From Candidatus Hydrogenedentota bacterium (GTDB lineage: Bacteria; Hydrogenedentota; Hydrogenedentia; Hydrogenedentiales; CAITNO01): DNA of 12,447 nucleotides. The DNA lies in the NCBI GenBank assembly GCA_903922535.1, contig CAIXUF010001485.1, positions 1 to 12,447 on the forward strand. Direction: 5' to 3'. Within the stretch, counting starts at the first letter, position 1, and each line of letters starts with the position of its first letter. The notes below the pieces were generated by a model that saw only the letters and a list, made by a program, of their open reading frames with translations, was not told the DNA's origin and made no database searches. Of the stretch, positions 6,073 through 12,447 are shown piece after piece. The position numbers and the translations under genes were made by a program.

Positions 6073-7185
6073 TTACTTGCGGTGCCCAGAGGCCATTATG
6101 CCCCGCACTCGATTCGTGAGCGTTTCCGTGAGCGGAAACTCGTCAGGATACGACCGCCATTCAACGTGGCCGTCCAAATACATCACCCAGCCGCCGGAAT
6201 CTCCTCTGGACGGCAGTTCCCAGCACACAGGGACGCTGGACATAACCCTTTGGCCGCCATAGGGATCGTTTATGTCTGTGATAAAGAACCGTTCGATGCC
6301 GTTTCGTAACCGGTAGAGGTGGGAGTTTCCCACCTGGTCGACCTCGCTGGGGTCAATTTCAAGGTCCTCGCCGCCAAGTCCCTGCGGACCGTTCGCCTCG
6401 TAAGCGTCCAAGAAGACCTCTGCTGCGGCTTCATCGGGCAGCGCGTAGCCAAAATAGACCAGGCGCGAGGCCGCCTCCGCGAACTCGGGCCCGCCGGGAG
6501 CGCCTTCTACGGTGGTCAATTCCGGCGAGAACGCACCGTACTTGGAAGCCAGCCCCGGAAACTTGCTGCCTTCATTGTTCTGCATGGCCTCGAAAAGAGT
6601 ATCTCTGAATCTTTCCATCGTGTCCCGTCGCTGCGCATAGGAGGGGTTGTTGGGATGGGGGCCCATTCGCCTTGCGATCCATGAGGAGGGAAGAACAAGC
6701 CGAAGATTCTTTGCCGGGGCGGTGAATTCAATCGCGTCCGATTGCTCCCATTGGCCGTTGGTGGCCCACAGCATCCAGGCACCGGGCTGCAGATGCAGCC
6801 CGAATCTTCCCTGTTCGTCCGCCGTTGCCGACGGCCCGTCACCGAGGTCGTCCCGGCTTGCATGGACTTTGGTTTCGGGCACGGCGTTGCCCTTCTCGTC
6901 CACCGCCACTCCGGACACCTCGAAGTTCTCGGCTTCCGATGTGGGTCCATCTTGAGCCTCCGCCGGCGCAGCCTCTTGAACGACAGGCTGCTCCTTGGGC
7001 TGAATTGCAGCGGGGGTTTCCCGTGACAACACATCAAGCGCGGCCCGTTCGACAGGTATTTGGGGTGAAACCGCTTTCTCCGGCACGTCGGCATGCTCCG
7101 GTTCACCAGGAAGAAGGCTCCACCCGAGAATACATGACAAGCCAACACACCCGCACGCAGCAAGAACCGCAGGGACCCGTTTCAT
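6073..7185 (-). CDS. Membrane-anchored protein: carboxypeptidase-regulatory-like domain plus DGHVE (H-X9-DG type) C-terminus
   Basis: The protein has 370 residues from ATG 7185, which has GAGGGA 7 bases upstream; 25 more codons are open upstream but look non-coding. Residues 4-25 are a hydrophobic N-terminal segment, either a signal anchor or an uncleaved signal. LAAC at 8-11 resembles a lipobox but is too near the start to be one. Residues about 30-85 are a Pro/Ala/Glu-rich linker. Residues 89-165 (VSGVAVDEKGNAVPETKV through LRLVLP) read as a CarboxypepD_reg-like beta module. Residues about 295-347 (FFITDINDP, then VMYLDGHVEW with D338, G339, H340) match the C-terminus of the prepilin-type H-X9-DG proteins abundant in PVC-type bacteria, though the first His of that motif is Gly here and there is no prepilin cleavage site. 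The protein is probably periplasmic or surface-facing. Its function is unknown. Confidence 0.75.
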   Translation of the reverse strand: MKRVPAVLAACGCVGLSCILGWSLLPGEPEHADVPEKAVSPQIPVERAALDVLSRETPAAIQPKEQPVVQEAAPAEAQDGPTSEAENFEVSGVAVDEKGNAVPETKVHASRDDLGDGPSATADEQGRFGLHLQPGAWMLWATNGQWEQSDAIEFTAPAKNLRLVLPSSWIARRMGPHPNNPSYAQRRDTMERFRDTLFEAMQNNEGSKFPGLASKYGAFSPELTTVEGAPGGPEFAEAASRLVYFGYALPDEAAAEVFLDAYEANGPQGLGGEDLEIDPSEVDQVGNSHLYRLRNGIERFFITDINDPYGGQRVMSSVPVCWELPSRGDSGGWVMYLDGHVEWRSYPDEFPLTETLTNRVRGIMASGHRK

Positions 7186-7265
7186 ATCCCGTTCCCTCTC
7201 GCTTGGCTCAGTAAACCACGGCCGAAAACAGCAAGCGTCTCTCTGGTTTCGGCCAATCATCCCCT

Positions 7266-7293
7266 ATTATAACACCAGTCCGTCTCTTTCCAA
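7266..7293 (-). promoter_or_regulatory. Sigma-70-like promoter for the 6073-7185 gene
   Basis: On the minus strand TTGGAA (7293-7288) and a perfect TATAAT (7271-7266) are separated by 16 bases. Transcription would begin near 7258, leaving a 5' leader of about 70 bases. This is the best promoter match in the window. Confidence 0.65.
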
Positions 7294-7386
7294 GTCCTCG
7301 CGGGCGGCGCTCTGCTAGGCTTCCTTTTCGGATCGCCCCTTGCAATGTCCGGCAGATTCGCCACTTCGGTACATCTCTGACTCAAA

Positions 7387-7614
7387 TTACTTGAGGTGAC
7401 CGGGACTTTCAAAGCGGATGACCTCGAAACCGGGCAGACCAATGTGTTCGCCCTGGCAGAGGTTTGGCAGTCGTGACTTGTAGTCCCAGACGTTGTCGGC
7501 CCGGCGAACCTTGAGAGACTCGTCGTAAAAGGCGCGAGCCACGAATTCCTCTGAGGTGTCCCATCCGCACTCGATGTGGACGGCATCGATGATGGTTTCG
7601 AGGCAGTCGGACAC
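7387..7614 (-). CDS. Small orphan ORF, possible gene fragment
   Basis: The frame encodes 75 residues from a GTG at 7614. Its composition is balanced and protein-like (LETIIDAVHIECGWDTSEEF, then a C-terminus rich in mixed polar and hydrophobic residues), unlike the Arg/Pro/Ser-rich shadow frames around it. A stop codon lies two codons upstream, so it cannot extend. No good Shine-Dalgarno sequence precedes the GTG. I do not recognise the family and see no signal peptide or membrane segment. It may be a small intracellular protein or the remnant of a longer gene. The opposite end lies close to the promoter of the 6073-7185 gene. Confidence 0.35.
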   Translation of the reverse strand: MSDCLETIIDAVHIECGWDTSEEFVARAFYDESLKVRRADNVWDYKSRLPNLCQGEHIGLPGFEVIRFESPGHLK

Positions 7615-7801
7615 CGATCAGCGGGGCAAGACAGGGACTACCAAATGAAGCCTCTGCACCCTGAGACCCATCTCTCCGGAGGCCGCATCATTACGGTGTT
7701 CGTAAATTCGTCGTCTGTCCCCTGGCTTGCGCCTGTCCCTGATTGTCCCTGCTTCTTCCGGCACCGCGCGTCATGCCGCGGAACCCGGGCTCTTCGTCCC
7801 G
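7615..7801. other. Intergenic region with short CAGGGACA-type repeats
   Basis: No gene is supported. CAAGACAGGGAC at 7627-7638 repeats the 12-mer at 1301-1312. TGTCCCTGAT at 7734-7743 is followed directly by TGTCCCTGCT at 7744-7753, giving two tandem copies of an 8-mer also found at 9943-9950 and, inverted, at 1306-1313 and 9912-9919. Confidence 0.55.
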
Positions 7802-9856
7802 TTACTGCGTCACCAACTTGATGTAGTCGCTAAACGCGGCGGAGTAGTTGTTGGCGCCGTCGAGGTACTGCACACGCACGGTGTGGTAGCCCTGTCCTTC
7901 CGGCAGCACGTAGGGGCGTGTGGCTGTCAGGGACTCCCATGCAGACCAGTGCGCCCCGTCATTGCTGAAGCGCATCCGCATTGCGCCGGCGCCCGTTCCA
8001 TCCGACCAGGTCAGGCCCAGCGTTACCGCGGGGGTTGCCGTGGTCGACGCGCCGTTGTTGATGATGATGGTCCCCGTGGGTGGCGTGGTGTCCAGCAGGA
8101 TGTAGTCGTTGAATGCCGCGGAGCGGTTGTTCATCCTGTCGAGGTACTGCACGCGCACGGTCTTGTGGCCGTCTCCCGTCGGCAGGGTGTGGGCCCGTGT
8201 TGCCGCCAACGGTTCCCAGGCCGTCCAATGCGCGCCATCATCGCTGAAACGCATCCTAATCACGCCCGAGCCGTCGGCACCGTCGTCCCAGGACAGCGAC
8301 AGCGTGACGTTTCGGGAGTTGGTGGTGGACCGGTTGCCGTTTATGACAATGGTTCCCGTCGGCGGCGTGGTGTCCAACTCGACCAGCGCGATATCAACAC
8401 GCGTCGCGGCTCCGTCCGCAACGAGCACGTTCCCTATCTGCCGGGAAACGTAGCCGGGCGCGGACACATTCAAAGTGTAGGTCCCAGGCAGCAGCATGCG
8501 ATGGTAGTTGCCGATGTCCGGGTCTGAAACCACCGGCTGGGCGTTCCCTTCAATGCCAATTTCGGCGCGGACCGGATTCCCTGTCCTGCTGTCCGTGACC
8601 AGGCCGCGAATGCCGATTTGGGCGGATTCGAGATAGGCGAGCATGGCGATTTCGTTGTTGGACCAAAAGGTTGGAAGCGTTGACGCGGCAGGCGCCTTGA
8701 CGGTGTCATTCAGCTCGATGGTGACCTCGTTGCAGGTCGCGTAGCGGTAATTCCAGTCCTGCATGCCCCCGGTGACGATGTACCACGCGTTGCCGTTGGT
8801 GATGCCGTCCGTGAACTCGGTGCTGTTCCACATGGGCGGGTTGTTCACGGAATAGCGCCGGGAAATGTTCTGGAAGAGGGCGTCGTCCGGACACGCCGTA
8901 TAAATGCCCGAGGCCACTCCCGGGACAAAGTCGTACGGGTAGTTCACGACGAGGGACCCGGTGTGGAAATTGGCGGACACAACGAAGGTGTGGCCGGCCG
9001 TCCAATTCATGACGGCGGCGACTTCCAACTCCCGGCCCGCCGTGCTGGGGGGGCCGTCAAAAACCGTATTCGTGAAGTCCGTGGCATATTGGGGGAACGA
9101 GCGGTTGAGATCGTATCCGTTCGCGTTGTACCGCTGGTTCAGCGTGAGCCCGTCCGGGTTCATCAGGGGGACGATCCAGACGGATTCATTCTCCAGCAAC
9201 GCCGTGATGCGTGTGTCATTGCCATCGCCTGAAAGCAGCAGGTTGATCAGGTCCATGCACATTTCCATGCCGACCGGTTCGTCGCCATGGATGGTGGAGA
9301 CGTATTTCACGGCGGGCTTGTCCTGCTTCAAATCCGGTTCGTGGGTGATCAGGCAGGCCCACAGATCGCGTCCCTGCACCGATTTTCCCACCGAACTCAG
9401 CCGGCAGATGGCGGGATAGGCGGACGCGAGATTCTGCAGCTCGGTTGTGAGCGAATCGTAGGTGTGGTAGCCGGTCAACGCCTTTTCGTCGGCCGGCTCT
9501 GCGCCGGCCATCCGGTAGACGATGCCGTTCTGATCAAGTTCACGCAACTCGGCGGCAATGGCGTAAACGGTTGCGGTGGCGCCATGAACCGCGCTGACGT
9601 CGTAGTTGTTCCGGACCAGGAAAGGAAGGGATTCCGGGCCCGAAACATCGACTTTAACAATGGAGATCGGCCCCGGCCGCGGCCCCGCGGCGTTGGGCAA
9701 CAACGCATTCGCGGCCGTACAGGCAAAAGCCAGCACAATGGTGAACGCCCAAAATTGGGCGAGCTGGGGGGAAGAAACACGCAACCCCTTGAAGAATGGG
9801 TTCTTCCCGGCCGCTTGGAAATACTCTGCCGATCCCTGTCCAAATCTTCTGTTCAT
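7802..9856 (-). CDS. Secreted M14-family zinc carboxypeptidase with three C-terminal beta modules
   Basis: The protein has 684 residues from ATG 9856; a TTG and a GTG further upstream are also in frame but less likely. A long polar N-region is followed by a hydrophobic core and ATAANA-like exit (residues about 33-51, FWAFTIVLAFACTAANA), a Sec signal peptide. The M14 domain spans about 125-410. HGDE gives Zn ligands H190 and E193, N251-R252 (YDLNRSFP) bind the substrate carboxylate, H298 (NFHTGS) is the third ligand and E381 (EVTIEL) is the general base, so the active site is complete. Residues 415-493 form a carboxypeptidase-regulatory-like module, followed by two DTTPPTGT-type repeats (495-588 and 589-682). 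It would remove C-terminal residues from peptides outside the cytoplasm, and the beta modules may bind the surface or substrate. No cell-wall sorting signal is visible. Confidence 0.9.
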   Translation of the reverse strand: MNRRFGQGSAEYFQAAGKNPFFKGLRVSSPQLAQFWAFTIVLAFACTAANALLPNAAGPRPGPISIVKVDVSGPESLPFLVRNNYDVSAVHGATATVYAIAAELRELDQNGIVYRMAGAEPADEKALTGYHTYDSLTTELQNLASAYPAICRLSSVGKSVQGRDLWACLITHEPDLKQDKPAVKYVSTIHGDEPVGMEMCMDLINLLLSGDGNDTRITALLENESVWIVPLMNPDGLTLNQRYNANGYDLNRSFPQYATDFTNTVFDGPPSTAGRELEVAAVMNWTAGHTFVVSANFHTGSLVVNYPYDFVPGVASGIYTACPDDALFQNISRRYSVNNPPMWNSTEFTDGITNGNAWYIVTGGMQDWNYRYATCNEVTIELNDTVKAPAASTLPTFWSNNEIAMLAYLESAQIGIRGLVTDSRTGNPVRAEIGIEGNAQPVVSDPDIGNYHRMLLPGTYTLNVSAPGYVSRQIGNVLVADGAATRVDIALVELDTTPPTGTIVINGNRSTTNSRNVTLSLSWDDGADGSGVIRMRFSDDGAHWTAWEPLAATRAHTLPTGDGHKTVRVQYLDRMNNRSAAFNDYILLDTTPPTGTIIINNGASTTATPAVTLGLTWSDGTGAGAMRMRFSNDGAHWSAWESLTATRPYVLPEGQGYHTVRVQYLDGANNYSAAFSDYIKLVTQ
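7811..8374 (-). repeat. Two tandem coding repeats of about 282 bp inside the M14 peptidase gene
   Basis: The unit 8093-8374 and the unit 7811-8092 each encode about 94 residues beginning DTTPPTGTI and ending in a conserved RVQYLD-NN-SAAF-DYI block. Length is identical and the amino-acid match is high, with most variation in the first third. They are probably Ig-like or fibronectin-like beta domains. Confidence 0.8.
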
Positions 9857-9907
9857 CTTGAACCCGCAACCTTTCACGTCATTTTGGAACGTTACGAAAG
9901 CCAAAGA

Positions 9908-9954
9908 GAATCAGGGACAGCCGTCTGTCCTTGACCTCAAGTTGTCCCTGATTC
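9908..9954. repeat. 12-bp perfect inverted repeat (REP-like)
   Basis: GAATCAGGGACA (9908-9919) and TGTCCCTGATTC (9943-9954) are perfect complements around a 23-base loop. The core is the CAGGGACA octamer found at other intergenic sites. The element lies between the second nitrilase gene and the peptidase gene, upstream of the latter's start, so it could be a REP-like element, an attenuating hairpin or a mobile remnant. Confidence 0.65.
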
Positions 9955-9973
9955 AAGCGTCCGCAGGGCAGAC

Positions 9974-9993
9974 GGCAAAAGGACACTTTTGCC
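9974..9993 (-). terminator. Hairpin directly after the stop codon of the second nitrilase gene
   Basis: GGCAAAAG (9974-9981) and CTTTTGCC (9986-9993) pair perfectly over 8 bp around a 4-base loop. On the minus strand the stem begins at the base after the TAG stop. No U-run follows the stem, so it may be a 3' stabilising or weak terminating hairpin. Confidence 0.4.
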
Positions 9994-10890
9994 CTAGCGG
10001 TACAGGTCAGGCCGCTGGCCATGATAACCGGGATTCTGATCCCGTGCGTCCATCACCCCGGAGGCGTCCACGTCCGCAAAGATGACGCCTTCCCGGTCCC
10101 AGATTTCCGCCAGCACGGAACCGTTGTAGTTGACAATGTTGCTGCCGCCGGGAAACTTCTTGTCGGTGTCGTTTCTGCCGCAGCAGCATGAGGCCGCCAT
10201 GATCATGGAATTGGGGCGCGCCAGGGGAATGACCTCCTCCTTGCCGCGGCTGGAACGGTTGTTCAGCCAGAACAGCGCCACACATTGGCGGTTCGCGTAT
10301 GCGCGGGTCATCTCCGGGAAATCGCCGTCATAGCAAATCATCACGCCGCATTTCCAGCCCTTGACGTCGAAGGTCACCAACTCGTTGCCGGGCTTAAAGA
10401 AAGAGGGTTCGCAGCGCAGCCCCTTGTCCTTCCACCACAGATGGGTCTTGCGGTAGTTGGCCACCACGCCGCCCGCACCGACCAAAGTTGCCGCAGTGTA
10501 ACGGCTGTCGCCGTCCCGTTCCACAAGTCCGTATAGAACCAGGGCATTCGAGCCGTGCAGGATTTCCTGGAACGCCTGCGTGGTGGGACCGGTGGTTTCT
10601 TCGGCCAGGTCACGGACATTCCCGATATATCCGGTCAGAAGGGCCTCGTGGAACAGGATGATGTCGGGTTGGCCCCGCAGCGCCTCCCTGGCGAAGGCAA
10701 GCGCCTTCTTTCTGTTTTCCTCGACGGCGCCGGGAATGGTTTCCTGTTGGACTATCGCGATGCGGATTCCCTTGTCGGGCTTGGGTGCCAGGGCCGTGCC
10801 CTTCTCCGCGGCACCCGAAACGGCACAAAGCATGCCCGCCAACCCGGCGGATGCCGTGGCACCCAGCAATTCCCTTCTTGACAACCGCAT
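9994..10890 (-). CDS. Tat-exported nitrilase-fold (carbon-nitrogen) hydrolase
   Basis: The protein has 298 residues from ATG 10890, which has AAAGGAAG about 8 bases upstream and puts SRRELLG at residues 4-10. This twin-arginine motif, followed by a hydrophobic Ala/Gly-rich stretch ending SGAAE near 29, is a Tat signal peptide, so the enzyme is folded before export. The nitrilase domain spans about 42-285. The triad is E82 (FHEALLTGY), K148 (YRKTHLW) and C186 (MICYDGDFPE), all present. PEMTRAYA and the RPNSMIMAASCCCGR segment (225-239) fit amidase-like members that act on small amides or carbamoyl compounds. The substrate is not evident. The M14 peptidase gene lies downstream after 137 bases, and a Gfo/Idh/MocA lipoprotein gene lies upstream on the same strand. 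A terminator-like inverted repeat separates it from the latter. Confidence 0.88.
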   Translation of the reverse strand: MRLSRRELLGATASAGLAGMLCAVSGAAEKGTALAPKPDKGIRIAIVQQETIPGAVEENRKKALAFAREALRGQPDIILFHEALLTGYIGNVRDLAEETTGPTTQAFQEILHGSNALVLYGLVERDGDSRYTAATLVGAGGVVANYRKTHLWWKDKGLRCEPSFFKPGNELVTFDVKGWKCGVMICYDGDFPEMTRAYANRQCVALFWLNNRSSRGKEEVIPLARPNSMIMAASCCCGRNDTDKKFPGGSNIVNYNGSVLAEIWDREGVIFADVDASGVMDARDQNPGYHGQRPDLYR

Positions 10891-10949
10891 GGCTCGGCTT
10901 CCTTTTATTTGGCTTCCAGGCAATGGAATATCAGACGGTCAAATGAAGT

Positions 10950-10985
10950 TCCGGCATCCGGACGTGTTCCTCTCCGGATGCCGGA
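10950..10985 (-). terminator. 13-bp perfect inverted repeat, probable terminator of the upstream oxidoreductase gene
   Basis: TCCGGCATCCGGA (10950-10962) and TCCGGATGCCGGA (10973-10985) pair perfectly around a 10-base loop. It is the strongest hairpin in the window. On the minus strand it lies 85 bases after the stop of the Gfo/Idh/MocA gene and 60 bases before the nitrilase start. Only a modest T-rich tail (ACTTCATTTG) follows, so a regulatory or REP-like role is also possible. Confidence 0.55.
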
Positions 10986-11069
10986 CCGTTGCAAGGCTCG
11001 TCAATGTGGCGTTTGTCCTGTCATCACAGACTCACTATTCTGCGCGGTTGCGGAGAACACAGCCGGAAC

Positions 11070-12447
11070 CTACAGCGTCCATCCCTCGCGGTAGGCGAGG
11101 TGGGCGTAGGCGTTGGCCTCCTTGTTGTTGGTGACCTCCATCTTCTCGCCGTCCCAGAGCAGTTTCTTGCCGGGGAAGCGGACGGCGAGGTTGCCCATGA
11201 GCACCATCTCGGACAGGGGGCCGGAATAGTCGAAGTTGGAACTCGCGGGAATGCCGCCCTTGCAGGCGCGCACCCAGTCGGCTTCGTGGCCTTCCTGGCT
11301 GCCCTCGATGCGGGGAATCGTCGGCACGGGCGGGGTGAAGTCTTTCATGCGCGACAGGGGGAGCAACTGGGGATTGCGGCCGTAGCAACCGGCCATCAGC
11401 TTGCCCTTGTCGCCGATGAACAGCAGGCCGCCGTCCTCGTCGCCCATCTCCTGTCCTTCCTCGAGTTCATCGGGACGGGGCGGCATCAAACCGCCGTCCC
11501 ACCAGGTGAGCTTCACTTCCGGCATGCCTTCGCGTGCCGGGAAGGTGTACCGCGAAATGGCGGAGCGCGGGTACTGTTCGTTCTTCGGCTCGGTGTATTT
11601 CCAAAAATCCTCCCAGTAGGTCGAAATGCAGCCTTCGACGGAGATGGGATACTTCAGCTTGAGCGCCCAGAAGGCGGCGTCCAGAATGTGGCAGCCCAGG
11701 TCGCCGAGCGAACCGGTGCCGAAATCCCACCAGGCGCGCCACTTACCCGGATGGTAAGAGGCGTGGAAAGGACGGAGCGGCGCCGGGCCGCACCACTGAT
11801 CCCAGTCCATGCCCTGCGGGGCTTTCTGCGCTTCGGACGGACGGTCCATCTCGCTGCTCTGCGGCCAGATCGGACGGTTGGTCCAGGTGTGTACTTCGCG
11901 CACCTTGCCGATGAGTCCGGCGGCGATCCACTCGGTGACCTGACGGATGCCTTCGCCGGAATGGCCTTGGTTACCCATCTGGGTCACGACCTTATATTTG
12001 TGCGCCGACTCGGTGAGGATGCGGGCTTCGAAGACGGAGTGAGAGATCGGCTTCTGGACGTAGACATGCTTGCCACGGCGCATGCACTCCATGGCGATGT
12101 AAGCGTGCGAATGGTCGGGTGTGGCGATGATGACCGCGTCGATGTCCTTGCGCTGGTCGAGCATCTTACGGAAGTCGGTGAACAGCGCCGCCTTCGGGAA
12201 CTGCTTGATCGTCCCGGCGCAGCGACCGAGGTCCAGGTCGCAGAGCGCGACGATGTTCTCGTCCGCGGAGTTCTTCACGTTGCTGCCGCCGACGCCGCCG
12301 AAACCGACGGCGGCGATGTTCAGCTTCCGGCTCGGTGTGGGCGTCGAGGTGACGGCCGGAGCCTGACCAGGCGACGACTGGGTGGCGCAGCCGGTGACGG
12401 CCATGGCCGCGGCGGCCAGGCCAGTCTGGCGAAGGAAGGAACGACGA
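11070..12447 (-). CDS. Tat-exported lipoprotein, Gfo/Idh/MocA family oxidoreductase (5' end outside the window)
   Basis: The frame stays open to the right edge, so the start codon lies outside the window. The first visible residues, RRSFLRQTGLAAAAMAVTGC, combine a twin-arginine motif with a lipobox (VTGC, Cys at visible residue 20). An ATG at 12404 lies inside this signal and is not the start. A low-complexity Thr/Pro/Ser spacer leads to the Rossmann loop VGFGGVGGSN (47-56). QKPI (131-134) is the EKP-type motif with the catalytic Lys. The C-terminal domain carries GSLGDLGCHILD (about 245-256) with likely active-site His. It would be an NAD(P)-dependent or cofactor-retaining sugar oxidoreductase anchored to a membrane. 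Tat export suggests the cofactor is bound before secretion, as in glucose-fructose oxidoreductase. The substrate is unknown. Visible length is 458 residues and the domain is complete. Confidence 0.9.
   Translation of the reverse strand, partial: RRSFLRQTGLAAAAMAVTGCATQSSPGQAPAVTSTPTPSRKLNIAAVGFGGVGGSNVKNSADENIVALCDLDLGRCAGTIKQFPKAALFTDFRKMLDQRKDIDAVIIATPDHSHAYIAMECMRRGKHVYVQKPISHSVFEARILTESAHKYKVVTQMGNQGHSGEGIRQVTEWIAAGLIGKVREVHTWTNRPIWPQSSEMDRPSEAQKAPQGMDWDQWCGPAPLRPFHASYHPGKWRAWWDFGTGSLGDLGCHILDAAFWALKLKYPISVEGCISTYWEDFWKYTEPKNEQYPRSAISRYTFPAREGMPEVKLTWWDGGLMPPRPDELEEGQEMGDEDGGLLFIGDKGKLMAGCYGRNPQLLPLSRMKDFTPPVPTIPRIEGSQEGHEADWVRACKGGIPASSNFDYSGPLSEMVLMGNLAVRFPGKKLLWDGEKMEVTNNKEANAYAHLAYREGWTL

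Noticed and set aside
7257..7586. A 109-codon minus-strand frame overlapping the promoter of the 6073-7185 gene
   Set aside because: It has Ser/Thr/Pro-rich shadow composition, and it covers the TATAAT promoter and the more protein-like 75-residue frame.
7727..8527. A 266-codon plus-strand open frame antisense to the peptidase gene
   Set aside because: Its product is Arg/Val/Gly/His-rich with no domain, and the opposite strand encodes a complete M14 peptidase with conserved repeats. It is a high-GC shadow.
9287..9934. A 215-codon plus-strand frame antisense to the peptidase 5' half
   Set aside because: It shows no domain and no ribosome site, and the peptidase zinc-binding motifs are on the other strand.
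12402..12404. ATG 12404 as start of the right-edge oxidoreductase
   Set aside because: The frame stays open upstream and encodes a twin-arginine motif leading into the lipobox, so the real start is beyond the window.
1..12447. tRNA, rRNA, CRISPR array or defence/mobile-element genes
   Set aside because: I saw no cloverleaf-like tRNA, no conserved rRNA stretch, no regularly spaced direct repeats and no transposase, integrase or nuclease signature.

Overview
The window is about 60% GC bacterial DNA carrying nine recognisable protein genes plus fragments, with no rRNA, tRNA, CRISPR array or intact transposase. Several traits together suggest a lineage near the Planctomycetota/PVC group or candidate phylum Hydrogenedentota: exported Gfo/Idh/MocA oxidoreductases (one with a Tat signal and a lipobox), a protein with the DGHVE motif of the H-X9-DG family, xylose-isomerase-like TIM-barrel proteins, exported nitrilase-fold hydrolases and a modular M14 peptidase with DTTPPTGT-type repeats. 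This assignment is inferred from gene content and has no marker gene behind it.

Layout. Bases 1 to about 140 are AT-rich (about 35% GC over 1-120) and unlike the rest. They abut a Gfo/Idh/MocA gene (minus strand, 134-751) that is cut off before its C-terminal domain. Upstream of it in the same operon is a MaoC-like hydratase (781-1263). Divergent from both is a short-chain dehydrogenase (1532-2362) of the type found in MFE-2. The MaoC and SDR proteins could do consecutive steps on (R)-3-hydroxyacyl-CoA-like substrates. A convergent minus-strand gene (2530-3654) encodes a rhomboid protease fused to two N-terminal zinc ribbons.

A plus-strand pair follows: a TIM-barrel sugar isomerase/epimerase-like protein (3857-4756) and an exported nitrilase-fold hydrolase (4818-5651). 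Downstream lies a frameshifted remnant (5730-5887) of the 3' end of a second isomerase paralog, which records a past duplication and deletion. An AT-rich spacer separates it from a minus-strand gene (6073-7185) for a membrane-anchored protein that joins a carboxypeptidase-regulatory-like domain to a DGHVE-type C-terminus. This gene has a good sigma-70-like promoter. A small orphan ORF (7387-7614) comes next.

The right third is entirely on the minus strand. It holds a secreted M14 zinc carboxypeptidase with three C-terminal beta modules (7802-9856), a Tat-exported nitrilase-fold hydrolase (9994-10890) and a Tat-exported Gfo/Idh/MocA lipoprotein that runs off the window (11070 to the end). Most of these products are predicted to act outside the cytoplasm on sugars, amides or peptides, in keeping with a scavenging lifestyle.

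The intergenic gaps carry a small family of short repeats built on CAGGGACA/TGTCCCTG, including a 12-bp perfect inverted repeat. I did not find a convincing new defence or mobile system. The most informative points are the composition break at the left edge, the isomerase remnant, the intergenic repeat family and two unusual domain fusions.
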